From NCBI GenBank assembly GCA_044426235.1, contig JAWXUS010000002.1:1-64000 (forward strand): DNA of 64,000 nt. The letters are read 5' to 3'. Source of the stretch: JAGHEK01 sp044426235 (GTDB lineage: Bacteria > Bacillota > Clostridia > Peptostreptococcales > Peptostreptococcaceae). Shown here in pieces: positions 17,892-26,108 of this stretch; within the stretch, counting starts at the first letter, position 1; each line of letters starts with the position of its first letter. Both the position numbers and the translations under genes were made by a program. The notes beneath the pieces are model-generated. The model was not told where the DNA came from. It did not search any database and saw only the letters and a program-made list of their open reading frames with translations.

Positions 17892-18715
17892 GTGAAATGC
17901 TTTCATATATAAAAAAGGATTCTTTTATTCATAGGTTAAGTGGTTCAACTAAACTAATATGTTTCTTACTTTTTAGTTTGGCAAGTATGATAACTTATGA
18001 TACTAGAGTTTTATTACTTATGCTTTTTGTGGGTATGATATCGTTTAAAATTTCTAAGATAGAATTTAAAGAAATAGCAATAGTTCTTTATTTTATATTG
18101 TTCTTTCTTATGATTAATAGTTTTATAATATTTTTATTCTCTCCTCTTGAGGGAACAAAGATTTATGATAGTGAAACAGTTTTATTTACTTTATTTGGAC
18201 CATATAAAGTAACTAGCGAACAGTTATTTTATCAGTTAAATGTTATACTTAAATATCTTGCAACGATTCCTATTGCACTTTTATTTATGTTAACTACTGA
18301 ACCTAGTGAATTTGCATCTTCACTTAATAAAATTGGAGTAAATTATAAAGCTGCATATTCAGTTTCAATAGCACTAAGATATATTCCAGATATACAAAGA
18401 GATTATAAAGATATAGCTTTTGCCCAACAAGCAAGGGGTATAGATATGTCAAAGGACGAAAAGATACTTGTTAGATTAAAAAATGCATCATCAATTTTAA
18501 CTCCACTTATATTTTCAAGTTTAGAAAGAATTGATAAGGTTAGTTTGGCAATGGAACTTCGTGCATTTGGAAATGGCAAAAATCGTACTTGGTATAATCA
18601 AAGAAATTTAACAAAAGAAGATTATGTAGCTATTGTAATGTTTGCTTTATTAGTAGTTTTATCTATTGTAATGTTAAATATTAATGGTTCAAGATTTTAT
18701 AATCCATTCATATAA
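17888..18715 (+). CDS. ecfT: ECF transporter transmembrane subunit EcfT
   Basis: This 275-aa protein has about five to six helices and the two EcfT coupling motifs: AQQARGIDM near residue 183 and ELRAFGNG near residue 224, the Ala-Arg-Gly type helices that dock on the two ATPase domains. TTG at 17888 overlaps the stop of the ATPase by 4 bases; an ATG 9 bases later is also possible. The overlap implies translational coupling. It couples ATP hydrolysis to toppling of the UPF0397 S component. A strong terminator follows. Confidence 0.92.
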   Translation: MSEMLSYIKKDSFIHRLSGSTKLICFLLFSLASMITYDTRVLLLMLFVGMISFKISKIEFKEIAIVLYFILFFLMINSFIIFLFSPLEGTKIYDSETVLFTLFGPYKVTSEQLFYQLNVILKYLATIPIALLFMLTTEPSEFASSLNKIGVNYKAAYSVSIALRYIPDIQRDYKDIAFAQQARGIDMSKDEKILVRLKNASSILTPLIFSSLERIDKVSLAMELRAFGNGKNRTWYNQRNLTKEDYVAIVMFALLVVLSIVMLNINGSRFYNPFI

Positions 18716-18743
18716 AAGTACTCGATATTTCGAGTACTTTTTT
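18714..18743 (+). terminator. Terminator of the ECF operon
   Basis: AAAAGTACTCGA (18714-18725) pairs with TCGAGTACTTTT (18730-18741) across a TATT loop, and Ts extend to 18743. Confidence 0.9.
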
Positions 18744-18756
18744 GATATATGTATGC

Positions 18757-18785
18757 TTGCAAACAAGTAGTTTATAAAGTAAAAT
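18757..18785 (+). promoter_or_regulatory. Promoter of the aminopeptidase P gene
   Basis: TTGCAA (18757-18762) and TAAAAT (18780-18785) are separated by 17 bp. Confidence 0.55.
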
Positions 18786-18823
18786 AAAATTATATTTAGA
18801 AAAATTTAGGAAGGTGGTATTTT

Positions 18824-20623
18824 ATGATTAATCAAAGAATAAAAGATTTAAGAAGTTTAATGAAAAAAGAAGAAATAGATATGTATATAATTCCGTCTAG
18901 TGATTTCCATCAAAGTGAATATGTTGGGGAATATTTTGAGTGTAGACAATTTATGTCTGGATTTACAGGTTCTTCAGGTACATTACTTGTTACACAAGAA
19001 GAAAGTATACTTTGGACTGATGGAAGATACTTTATTCAAGCCGAAGAAGAATTAAAATATAGTGAAATACAACTTTATAAAATGGGTGAAGAAAATGTAC
19101 CTACAATGAAAGAGTATTTCGATGTAAACTTAAAAAATGATATGTGTGTAGGATTTGATGGTAGAGTAATTAGTAAATCAGAAATTACAACGTGTATAAA
19201 TAATATAACAAGAATATTCTTAAAAGGTATTGAGATAAAATATGATTTAGATTTAGTAGGTGAAATTTGGACAGATAGAAAGAGCCTACCTAAAGCTAAA
19301 GCATTCCTTCATAAATTAGAATATACAGGACAAGATTTTTCAAGAAAACTTGCTAGACTTAGAAAAGCAATGGAAGAAAAATATACTAACACTCACATAA
19401 TGACAAGTCTTGATGATATTGCTTGGTTATTTAATATAAGAGGTGGAGATATTAAAAATAATCCAGTACTTCTTGCTTATGCAATAGTTACAATGGAAGA
19501 AGTTTATTTATTTACAGATAAAGAAAAATTAAATGATGAAATATATAATGAATTAAAAGAAGAAAATGTTAAGGTATTAGCATATGAGTACATATATCAA
19601 TTTGTAAAAACTTTAAGTGGAGAGAATACTATTCTTCTAGATCCTAATAAAGTAAATTATAGAATATATGAAAGTATATCTGATGAATCTAAAATAGTAC
19701 AAGGTACTAATCCAGTATTATTATTTAAAGCAATTAAAAACAATATTGAACTTAAAAATATTAGGAATTCACACATAAAAGATGGGGTAGCATTTACTAA
19801 ATTTATGTATTGGTTAAAGACTAATATAGGTAAAATAGAAATAACTGAAATAAGTGCAAGCGAAAAGCTAGAAAGTTTAAGACGAGAACAAGATCATTTT
19901 ATTGAACCAAGTTTTGATTCAATTTCTGCATATAAAGAACACGGTGCGATAATGCATTATCGTGCAAGTGAAGATACTAATTATAAATTAGAAGAAAAAG
20001 ATTTATATTTAATAGATTCTGGTGGACAATATATAGATGGAACTACTGATATAACTAGAACTATTGGTCTTGGTGAAGTGAAAGATGAACAAAGAAAAGA
20101 CTTTACAAATGTTGTTCGTGGAATGATAAGACTTTCAATGGTTAAATTCCTTCACGGTTGTACAGGTCACAATTTAGATATATTAGCAAGAGGTCCAATG
20201 TGGGATTTAGGAATTGATTATAAATCAGGAACCGGACACGGAATAGGGTATGTATTAAATGTTCACGAAGCACCAAATGGATTTAGATGGAGAGTAGTTC
20301 CTGAGAGAAATGATAGTTCGATTTTAGAAGAAGGAATGGTTACTACTAACGAACCTGGAATTTATGTTAAAGATTCTCACGGAATAAGAATAGAGAATAC
20401 TTTAGTTACTAGAAAATGTGAAAAAAATGATTATGGGCAATTTATGAATTTTGAAACTATAACATTTGCACCAATAGATTTAGATGTTATAGAAAAAGAT
20501 TTAATGCTTAGTAATGAAATAGAGTTTTTAAATAAGTATCATAAAGAAGTATTTGAAAAGATTTCACCATTCTTAAATGAGGAAGAAACTGCTTGGTTAA
20601 AACACTATACTAGAGAAATATAA
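18824..20623 (+). CDS. Xaa-Pro aminopeptidase (aminopeptidase P, M24B, three-domain form)
   Basis: This 599-aa protein has the eukaryotic-type three-domain layout of aminopeptidase P: two creatinase-like N-terminal domains (INQRIKDLRSLMKKEEIDMY and IMTSLDDIAWLFNIRGGDI) and a C-terminal pita-bread domain. Catalytic and metal motifs are visible: HYRAS, D398 and D409 in DSGGQYIDGTTDITRT, GTGHGIGYVLNVHE, and TNEPGIYV. It removes N-terminal residues ahead of proline in the cytoplasm. GGAAGGTGG precedes the ATG at 18824. It is transcribed alone and ends at a hairpin shared with the convergent cvfB gene. Confidence 0.94.
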   Translation: MINQRIKDLRSLMKKEEIDMYIIPSSDFHQSEYVGEYFECRQFMSGFTGSSGTLLVTQEESILWTDGRYFIQAEEELKYSEIQLYKMGEENVPTMKEYFDVNLKNDMCVGFDGRVISKSEITTCINNITRIFLKGIEIKYDLDLVGEIWTDRKSLPKAKAFLHKLEYTGQDFSRKLARLRKAMEEKYTNTHIMTSLDDIAWLFNIRGGDIKNNPVLLAYAIVTMEEVYLFTDKEKLNDEIYNELKEENVKVLAYEYIYQFVKTLSGENTILLDPNKVNYRIYESISDESKIVQGTNPVLLFKAIKNNIELKNIRNSHIKDGVAFTKFMYWLKTNIGKIEITEISASEKLESLRREQDHFIEPSFDSISAYKEHGAIMHYRASEDTNYKLEEKDLYLIDSGGQYIDGTTDITRTIGLGEVKDEQRKDFTNVVRGMIRLSMVKFLHGCTGHNLDILARGPMWDLGIDYKSGTGHGIGYVLNVHEAPNGFRWRVVPERNDSSILEEGMVTTNEPGIYVKDSHGIRIENTLVTRKCEKNDYGQFMNFETITFAPIDLDVIEKDLMLSNEIEFLNKYHKEVFEKISPFLNEEETAWLKHYTREI

Positions 20624-20627
20624 TTAG

Positions 20628-20660
20628 AAAAAGTGTGAGAAAATTTCTCACACTTTTTTA
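20628..20660. terminator. Bidirectional terminator between aminopeptidase P and cvfB
   Basis: AAAAAGTGTGAGAAA (20628-20642) and TTTCTCACACTTTTT (20644-20658) form a near-perfect 15-bp arm pair. The A-run and T-run on either side serve both convergent genes. Confidence 0.9.
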
Positions 20661-21500
20661 TTATTTCTTAAATGTACCTTCTTCAGTTTGATACACAAGT
20701 TCTTTTTTCATAAGAATTCCAAGAGTTCTCTTGAAGTTTTTCTTACTTGTTTTAAAAACTGTTTTTATCTCTTCAGGGTCACTTTTATCGTTAAATTTCA
20801 TAAATCCATCATTACCATCTAAATAGCTAATTATTAAAGATTCATTTGAGTCAAGTTCTTCTTTACGTTCACCTCTTGATGTTAGTCCAAGTTTATTATC
20901 TTCATAAATTTTTATAACTTTAAGTTCAAGTTTATCACCTTCGCTTAATTTAGAGAAGTTTTCATTAAATAATATAACTCCTGCATACTTGTTATCAACA
21001 CAAATATTAACTGAATTATTAGTTTGGAAACCATAAACAACACCAGTTATAGTATCTCCAATTTTATATTCGTGATCAGTAGTTAAGTGTTCATCGATAT
21101 CAGTTGTTGCAGCTAAACGACCAGTTTTATCAAGATAAATTCTAAATAGGTATCTATTTCCTTTTTCTAATTCATAAGTTTTAGCTTTAAATGGAACTAG
21201 AATATCTTTTTGTAGTCCAATATCTATAAAACTTCCTATTTGAGTATGTGCAACAACTTTAAGGTGTCCAATTTCATCAACTTTTGCTTTAGTTGGAACT
21301 AAAGTAGCAGATTTTCTTCCTTCTGAATCTATGTATATAAACACATTTAGAACTTGTCCAATTTCAATAGTTTCTTTATTTGTAAGTCTGTTATGAAGTA
21401 ATATATCATCATTTGAATCATTAGTTAATCCGTCTAAAAAGTATCCAAAATCAGTTTTTCTTTTTACTTCAAGGTTGTTATAATCACCAATTTTTATCAT
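20661..21500 (-). CDS. cvfB: CvfB-like RNA-binding protein (S1 repeats plus winged helix)
   Basis: This 279-aa protein has successive S1-like barrels (IKIGDYNNLEVKRKTDFGYF, TLVPTKAKVDEIGHLKVVAH, YKIGDTITGVVYGFQ) and a C-terminal winged-helix segment (MKFNDKSDPEEIKTVFKTSKKNFKRTL with ILMKKELVY). This is the layout of S. aureus CvfB and B. subtilis YitL. The start at 21500 is chosen because AAGGAGATACC lies just before it; the frame opens 13 codons earlier without a ribosome site. CvfB proteins bind RNA and affect virulence gene expression in staphylococci. It is monocistronic and convergent with aminopeptidase P. Confidence 0.88.
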   Translation of the reverse strand: MIKIGDYNNLEVKRKTDFGYFLDGLTNDSNDDILLHNRLTNKETIEIGQVLNVFIYIDSEGRKSATLVPTKAKVDEIGHLKVVAHTQIGSFIDIGLQKDILVPFKAKTYELEKGNRYLFRIYLDKTGRLAATTDIDEHLTTDHEYKIGDTITGVVYGFQTNNSVNICVDNKYAGVILFNENFSKLSEGDKLELKVIKIYEDNKLGLTSRGERKEELDSNESLIISYLDGNDGFMKFNDKSDPEEIKTVFKTSKKNFKRTLGILMKKELVYQTEEGTFKK

Positions 21501-21626
21501 AGGTATCTCCTTTTTTATTATTAATATAAAAAATTTCATAATTAATAAATTTATTCTTTATTTTATCATAAACTAGATATATATTATACATTTATAGCAA
21601 ATTATTTAAAATGACCTTAAAAAGTG

Positions 21627-21655
21627 TTGAATAAAGTAATATATTTGTATATAAT
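21627..21655 (+). promoter_or_regulatory. Promoter of the XRE-cupin/potABCD operon
   Basis: TTGAAT (21627-21632) and TATAAT (21650-21655) are separated by 17 bp. The start is expected near 21662. Confidence 0.82.
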
Positions 21656-21663
21656 AGAAATAT

Positions 21664-21682
21664 TGTTTAGTAAAATTAAACA
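21664..21682 (+). promoter_or_regulatory. Operator TGTTTA-N7-TAAACA at the pot promoter
   Basis: TGTTTAGTAAAATTAAACA starts 8 bases after the -10 box. Its arms and its distance from the -10 are identical to those of the ECF operator at 15571-15589. Autoregulation by the XRE-cupin protein encoded 45 bp downstream is the simplest reading. Confidence 0.72.
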
Positions 21683-21727
21683 TAATATTTACTTATAAAG
21701 TTAACTGTAGGATAATCGGAGGATGAA

Positions 21728-22267
21728 ATGGATATCGGAGAAAAAATTAAAAGAATGAGAATTGAAAAGCAACTCACCCAAGAAGAGTTAGCAAATAGGT
21801 GCGAACTGTCAAAGGGATTCATTTCTCAACTTGAAAATAATTTGACTTCACCATCGATCGCAACACTAATTGATATTTTAGAAATTCTTGGAACAAATTT
21901 AAAAGAATTCTTTAATGAAATGGATGATGAAAAAATTACGTTTAAAAAAGAAGATATGTTTGAGACTGAAGATGAGGAACTTGGGTACGAATTAATGTGG
22001 TTAATACCAAATTCTCAAAAAAATGATATGGAACCTATCATTTTAACTTTGGAATCTGGGGGAAGATATAAAGAGGAAAAACCTCACGAAGGTGAAGAAT
22101 TTGGATACGTTCTTAGTGGATCTATTTATCTTCATATTGGAAACAAAAGAAGCAAGGTAAAAAAGGGAGAGAGTTTTTATTTTAAGCCAAGGGAAAACCA
22201 TTATGTATCTAATGCCGGAAAAACTACTGCTAAGATAATATGGGTTAGTACTCCGCCATCATTTTAA
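21728..22267 (+). CDS. XRE-family regulator with C-terminal cupin domain (PuuR-like)
   Basis: This 179-aa protein has an N-terminal Cro/CI helix-turn-helix (residues ~6-60, IKRMRIEKQLTQEELANRCE then LSKGFISQLENNLTSPSIAT). Its C-terminal cupin sensor (residues ~100-178) has KPHEGEEFGYVLSGSIYLHI and a YFKPRENHYVSN strand. This XRE-cupin architecture commonly controls polyamine or amino-acid genes. It is the first gene of the potABCD operon, with the ribosome site CGGAGGATG, and probably binds 21664-21682. The cupin likely senses a polyamine, though that is inferred from gene context. Confidence 0.9.
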   Translation: MDIGEKIKRMRIEKQLTQEELANRCELSKGFISQLENNLTSPSIATLIDILEILGTNLKEFFNEMDDEKITFKKEDMFETEDEELGYELMWLIPNSQKNDMEPIILTLESGGRYKEEKPHEGEEFGYVLSGSIYLHIGNKRSKVKKGESFYFKPRENHYVSNAGKTTAKIIWVSTPPSF

Positions 22268-22281
22268 GAGAGGTGAAAAAT

Positions 22282-23310
22282 ATGGAAAATATAATAGAAC
22301 TTAAAGATATAGACAAATCTTATGATGATGTTAAAATTCTTGATAAGTTGAATTTAAGTATAAAAAAGAATGAATTTTTAACATTATTAGGTCCAAGTGG
22401 TTGTGGTAAAACTACTACATTAAAGATAATTGCAGGTTTTGAATTTGCAGATTCTGGAGAAGTTATTTTTGAAAATAATAATGTAAACGAATTTCCTCCG
22501 CATAAAAGACCGTTAAATACAGTTTTTCAAAAATATGCACTTTTTCCGCATATGAATATATATGAAAATATAGCTTTTGGACTTAAAATTAAGAAGATGC
22601 CAAAAGACGAAATAGAAAAAAAAGTTAAAGAAATGTTAAAGTTAGTAAGTCTTGAAGGATATGAAAAAAGAAGTGTTGATTCATTAAGTGGTGGGCAACA
22701 ACAAAGAATTGCTATTGCCCGTGCTTTAGTTAATGAACCAAAGGTTTTACTTCTTGATGAACCTCTTGGTGCACTAGATTTAAAATTAAGACAAGAAATG
22801 CAAACGGAACTTAAAAGAATACAACAAAAGCTAGGAATAACTTTTATATTCGTAACTCACGATCAAGAAGAGGCACTTAGTATGTCGGATACTATAGTTG
22901 TAATGAATAAAGGAGTTATTCAACAAATGGGAACTCCAGAGGATATTTATAATGAACCTCAAAATTCATTCGTCGCAAGATTTATTGGAGAGAGTAATAT
23001 ATTTGATGGAATTATGCTTGAAGATTTTAAGGTAGAATTCTTAGGTAGAGTTTTTGAATGTGTTGATAAAGGATTTGACAAAAACGAAAATATTGAGGTT
23101 GTAATTAGACCAGAAGACATAAAAATGGTTGATAGTGGAATTATAAATGGTGAAGTAACTTCTTGTGTGTTTAAGGGAGTTCACTACGAAATAACTGTAA
23201 AAGAAAATGATAAGTATTTCATAATTCATAATACGAAAAGTGCAGTAATTGGCCAAAAGTTAGGTATGGATATTTATCCAGAAGATATTCATATAATGAA
23301 GAAAGGATAG
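22282..23310 (+). CDS. potA: Spermidine/putrescine ABC transporter ATPase PotA
   Basis: This 342-aa protein has Walker A GPSGCGKTT, Q-loop FQKYALFPHMNIYENIAFGL, signature LSGGQQQR, Walker B VLLLDEPLGALDLKLR and H-loop FVTHDQEEA. A C-terminal TOBE-like regulatory domain begins near residue 240 (FVARFIGESNIFDG and VVIRPEDIKM). The ATG at 22282 follows AGAGGTGA; a GTG at 22273 lies inside that ribosome site and is not the start. Gene order potA-potB-potC-potD behind an XRE-cupin regulator supports polyamine uptake. Confidence 0.95.
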   Translation: MENIIELKDIDKSYDDVKILDKLNLSIKKNEFLTLLGPSGCGKTTTLKIIAGFEFADSGEVIFENNNVNEFPPHKRPLNTVFQKYALFPHMNIYENIAFGLKIKKMPKDEIEKKVKEMLKLVSLEGYEKRSVDSLSGGQQQRIAIARALVNEPKVLLLDEPLGALDLKLRQEMQTELKRIQQKLGITFIFVTHDQEEALSMSDTIVVMNKGVIQQMGTPEDIYNEPQNSFVARFIGESNIFDGIMLEDFKVEFLGRVFECVDKGFDKNENIEVVIRPEDIKMVDSGIINGEVTSCVFKGVHYEITVKENDKYFIIHNTKSAVIGQKLGMDIYPEDIHIMKKG

Positions 23311-23316
23311 ATTTAC

Positions 23317-24162
23317 ATGAAAAAAAATAACGGTTCTTATTTAGCATATCCATATGTGATTTGGAGTGCGATATTTATTGTTGTGCCACTTCTTTTAATA
23401 TTGTTTTATGGATTTACTGTTATGGAAGGTGGTAGTTATATATTCTCACTTGATAATTTTATTAAATTATTTTCTGAAGAGGCATACATAAGAGTATTTT
23501 TAAGAAGTATGAATTTAGCACTTCAATCAACAGTAATTTGTTTAATGCTTGGTTATCCTGTTGCATATATAATATCAAAAATGGATATAAACAAACGTCA
23601 AACTGTAATATTATTATTTATTCTCCCAATGTGGATGAACTTTTTACTTAGAACTTATGCTTGGGCATCACTTCTTGGTAATAATGGAATAATAAATACT
23701 TTTATAAAAAGTTTAGGTTTTGAACCAATAAAAATATTATATACAGATGCTGCAGTATTACTTGGTATGGTTTATAATTTCTTACCATTTATGGTACTTC
23801 CAATTTATACTGTATTATCAAAAATAGATGAAAATTTAATAAATGCAGCACACGATTTAGGTGCAAATAAGTTTCAAGTTTTTACGAAAATTATATTTCC
23901 ACTTAGTCTACCAGGAGTTGCATCGGGTGTAACTATGGTGTTTATGCCTGCAGTTTCGACATTTATAATATCAAAGCTTTTAGGTGGAGGACAATTTATG
24001 CTACTTGGTAACTTAATTGAACAACAATTTATGGTTACTGGAGATAAAAACTTTGGTTCTTCTGTTTCAATACTTATGATGATAATAATATTAATATCTA
24101 TGGGTATAATGTCAAGGTTTGATAAAGACAATGAAAAAGAAGGCGGGGGATTATTATTTTAA
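23317..24162 (+). CDS. potB: Spermidine/putrescine ABC transporter permease PotB
   Basis: This 281-aa membrane protein has about six helices. The coupling (EAA) motif is NAAHDLGANKFQVFTKIIFPLSLPG split over residues ~180-205, and the PotB-type segment MWMNFLLRTYAWASLLG is present. It begins 6 bp after potA. Its stop codon lies within the region where potC translation must begin. It pairs with PotC to form the membrane channel. Confidence 0.94.
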   Translation: MKKNNGSYLAYPYVIWSAIFIVVPLLLILFYGFTVMEGGSYIFSLDNFIKLFSEEAYIRVFLRSMNLALQSTVICLMLGYPVAYIISKMDINKRQTVILLFILPMWMNFLLRTYAWASLLGNNGIINTFIKSLGFEPIKILYTDAAVLLGMVYNFLPFMVLPIYTVLSKIDENLINAAHDLGANKFQVFTKIIFPLSLPGVASGVTMVFMPAVSTFIISKLLGGGQFMLLGNLIEQQFMVTGDKNFGSSVSILMMIIILISMGIMSRFDKDNEKEGGGLLF

Positions 24163-24167
24163 AGAAA

Positions 24168-24944
24168 TTGGCATCTAATATATATCTAACACTTATATTC
24201 ATATTTTTATATGCACCAATATTTGTGTTAGCGGTTTTTTCATTTAATGATTCTAAATCAATGTCAAAGTGGACTGGATTTACTTTTGATTGGTATATAG
24301 CACTTTTTGAAAATGATAGAATAATATCTGCACTTTATTATACAGTTTTAATTGCAATAGTATCTTCAGTAATTGCAACTATTATTGGAACTATTAGTGC
24401 AATTGGAATTCATAAAATGAAGAGAGGTGGATTTAAGAAAGCACTTTTAAATATTAATTATTTACCAATACTAAATCCAGATGTTGTAACTGGTGTTTCT
24501 TTAATGACACTATTTACATTTATGCAAATGAGTTTTGGATTTAATACTATGTTACTATCACATATAATGTTTAATATACCATACGTTATATTATCTGTAC
24601 TTCCAAAATTAAAACAACTTCCGCCAAACATTGAAGATGCGGCGATGGATCTTGGAGCAACACCTCTTTATGCACTTAGAAAAGTGGTACTTCCCCAAAT
24701 AAAACCTGGAATTATATCAGGATTATTAATTGCATTTACAATGTCTATTGATGATTTTGTTATTAGTTTTTTTACTACAGGAAATGGTGTAAGCAATCTT
24801 TCAATTGAAATTTATTCAATGACAAGAAGAGGTATTAGGCCAGAAATAAATGCTTTATCAACGATAATGTTTATTGTAGTTTTATTACTACTTATTTTAT
24901 CGAATAAATCATCAAATAAAGCATTAAAAAATAAACATAAATAA
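24168..24944 (+). CDS. potC: Spermidine/putrescine ABC transporter permease PotC (start codon uncertain)
   Basis: This protein of 258 aa or slightly more has six helices, the EAA motif DAAMDLGATPLYALRKVVLPQIKPG split over residues ~155-180, and the PotC segment FTMSIDDFVISFFTTG. The start is unclear. TTG at 24168 is the only conventional start, but the nearest Shine-Dalgarno-like run, GGCGGGGGA (24142-24150), is about 17 bases away. In-frame ATT codons at 24150, 24153 and 24156 lie closer, and reading through TTA-AAG-AAA-TTG would restore an N-terminus like that of other PotC proteins. It overlaps or abuts the potB stop and is translationally coupled. Confidence 0.92.
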   Translation: MASNIYLTLIFIFLYAPIFVLAVFSFNDSKSMSKWTGFTFDWYIALFENDRIISALYYTVLIAIVSSVIATIIGTISAIGIHKMKRGGFKKALLNINYLPILNPDVVTGVSLMTLFTFMQMSFGFNTMLLSHIMFNIPYVILSVLPKLKQLPPNIEDAAMDLGATPLYALRKVVLPQIKPGIISGLLIAFTMSIDDFVISFFTTGNGVSNLSIEIYSMTRRGIRPEINALSTIMFIVVLLLLILSNKSSNKALKNKHK

Positions 24945-24957
24945 TAGGAGATGAATT

Positions 24958-26010
24958 ATGAAATTTAAAAAAATGATTTCTTTAGGAGCAGTACTTTTAT
25001 TAGCTACTAGCACATTAACAGGTTGTGCATCAGGAAAAAATTCAAGCGAAGTATTAAATATTTATAATGTTGGAGATTACATAGAAGAAGATCTTCTAAA
25101 AAAGTTTGAAGATGAAACTGGTATCGATATAGTTTATGAAACTTTTGACACTAACGAGGCAATGTATCAAAAAGTTAAGAGTGGTAGTAGTAATTATGAC
25201 TTAGTAATTCCATCTGATTATATGATTGAGAAAATGATATCTGAAGATATGTTATTAGAGCTTGATTTTAATAATATACCGAATATGAAAAATATAAATG
25301 GAGAATTTTTAAATCCAGAGTATGATGATAATAATGAATATAGTGTTCCTTATATGTGGGGAACTTTTGGAATTTTATATAATAAAACTTTAGTAGATGA
25401 TACTGTTGATAGTTGGGATATATTATGGAATGACAAGTACGAAGGTGAAATACAAATGTTAGATTCTGTTAGAGATACTTTTGGTATAGCACTTAAAAAA
25501 CTTGGATATTCATTAAATACAATAGATCCAGATCAAATTGCAGAGGCTGAAGAAGAATTAAAAAATCAAAAGCCACTTGTACAAGCATACGTTAATGATG
25601 ATGGTAAAGATAGATTATTAAACGATGAAGCTGCTATGGGAATAGTTTATTCAGGAGATGCTTTAGTTCTTATTGAAGAAAATGAAAACTTAGAATATGT
25701 TATTCCAAAAGAAGGAACTAACAAATGGGTTGATGCGATGGTGGTACCAAATACTGCAGAAAATAAAGATTATGCAGAAATGTTTATAAACTTTATGTTA
25801 GATACTGAAAATGCAGTAGCAAATATAGATTATATTGGTTATTCAACTCCGAACTTAGCTGCATATGATCTATTAGATGAAGAAGTTAGAAATGATGAAA
25901 TAGCATATCCTTCACAAGAAGTTTTAGATAATAGTGAAGTATTTGTTAATTTAAGCAATGATACATTAAAATTATATGATGATGCTTGGACTAGAATAAA
26001 GTCTCAATAA
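24958..26010 (+). CDS. potD: Spermidine/putrescine-binding lipoprotein PotD
   Basis: This 350-aa protein has a lipoprotein signal ending in LTGC (residue ~22). The mature protein has PotD-family features: LNIYNVGDYIEEDLLKKFED near the start, YDLVIPSDYMIEKMI, YMWGTFGILYNK, GIVYSGDALVLIEEN and a late polyamine-cleft region with YIGYSTPN. It captures spermidine or putrescine outside the cell and hands it to PotBC. It is the last gene of the operon, with TAGGAGAT before the ATG and a terminator directly after. Confidence 0.95.
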   Translation: MKFKKMISLGAVLLLATSTLTGCASGKNSSEVLNIYNVGDYIEEDLLKKFEDETGIDIVYETFDTNEAMYQKVKSGSSNYDLVIPSDYMIEKMISEDMLLELDFNNIPNMKNINGEFLNPEYDDNNEYSVPYMWGTFGILYNKTLVDDTVDSWDILWNDKYEGEIQMLDSVRDTFGIALKKLGYSLNTIDPDQIAEAEEELKNQKPLVQAYVNDDGKDRLLNDEAAMGIVYSGDALVLIEENENLEYVIPKEGTNKWVDAMVVPNTAENKDYAEMFINFMLDTENAVANIDYIGYSTPNLAAYDLLDEEVRNDEIAYPSQEVLDNSEVFVNLSNDTLKLYDDAWTRIKSQ

Positions 26011-26015
26011 TAAAG

Positions 26016-26036
26016 ATGCCCTTAGGGGCATTTTTT
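26016..26036 (+). terminator. Terminator of the potABCD operon
   Basis: ATGCCC (26016-26021), loop TTAG, GGGCAT (26026-26031), then a run of Ts to 26036. Confidence 0.85.
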
Positions 26037-26051
26037 ATTGTGTTAAAAGGG

Positions 26052-26080
26052 TTGATATATTAGTTGTTTATGATTATTAT
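26052..26080 (+). promoter_or_regulatory. Promoter of the helicase-nuclease/addBA operon
   Basis: TTGATA (26052-26057) and TATTAT (26075-26080) are separated by 17 bp. The start near 26087 gives a leader of about 22 nt with AAAGGAGT before the ATG at 26109. I see no other promoter of similar quality before the terminator at 39747. Confidence 0.65.
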
Positions 26081-26108
26081 ATTTTTAGGAAGATTTGAAA
26101 GGAGTATT

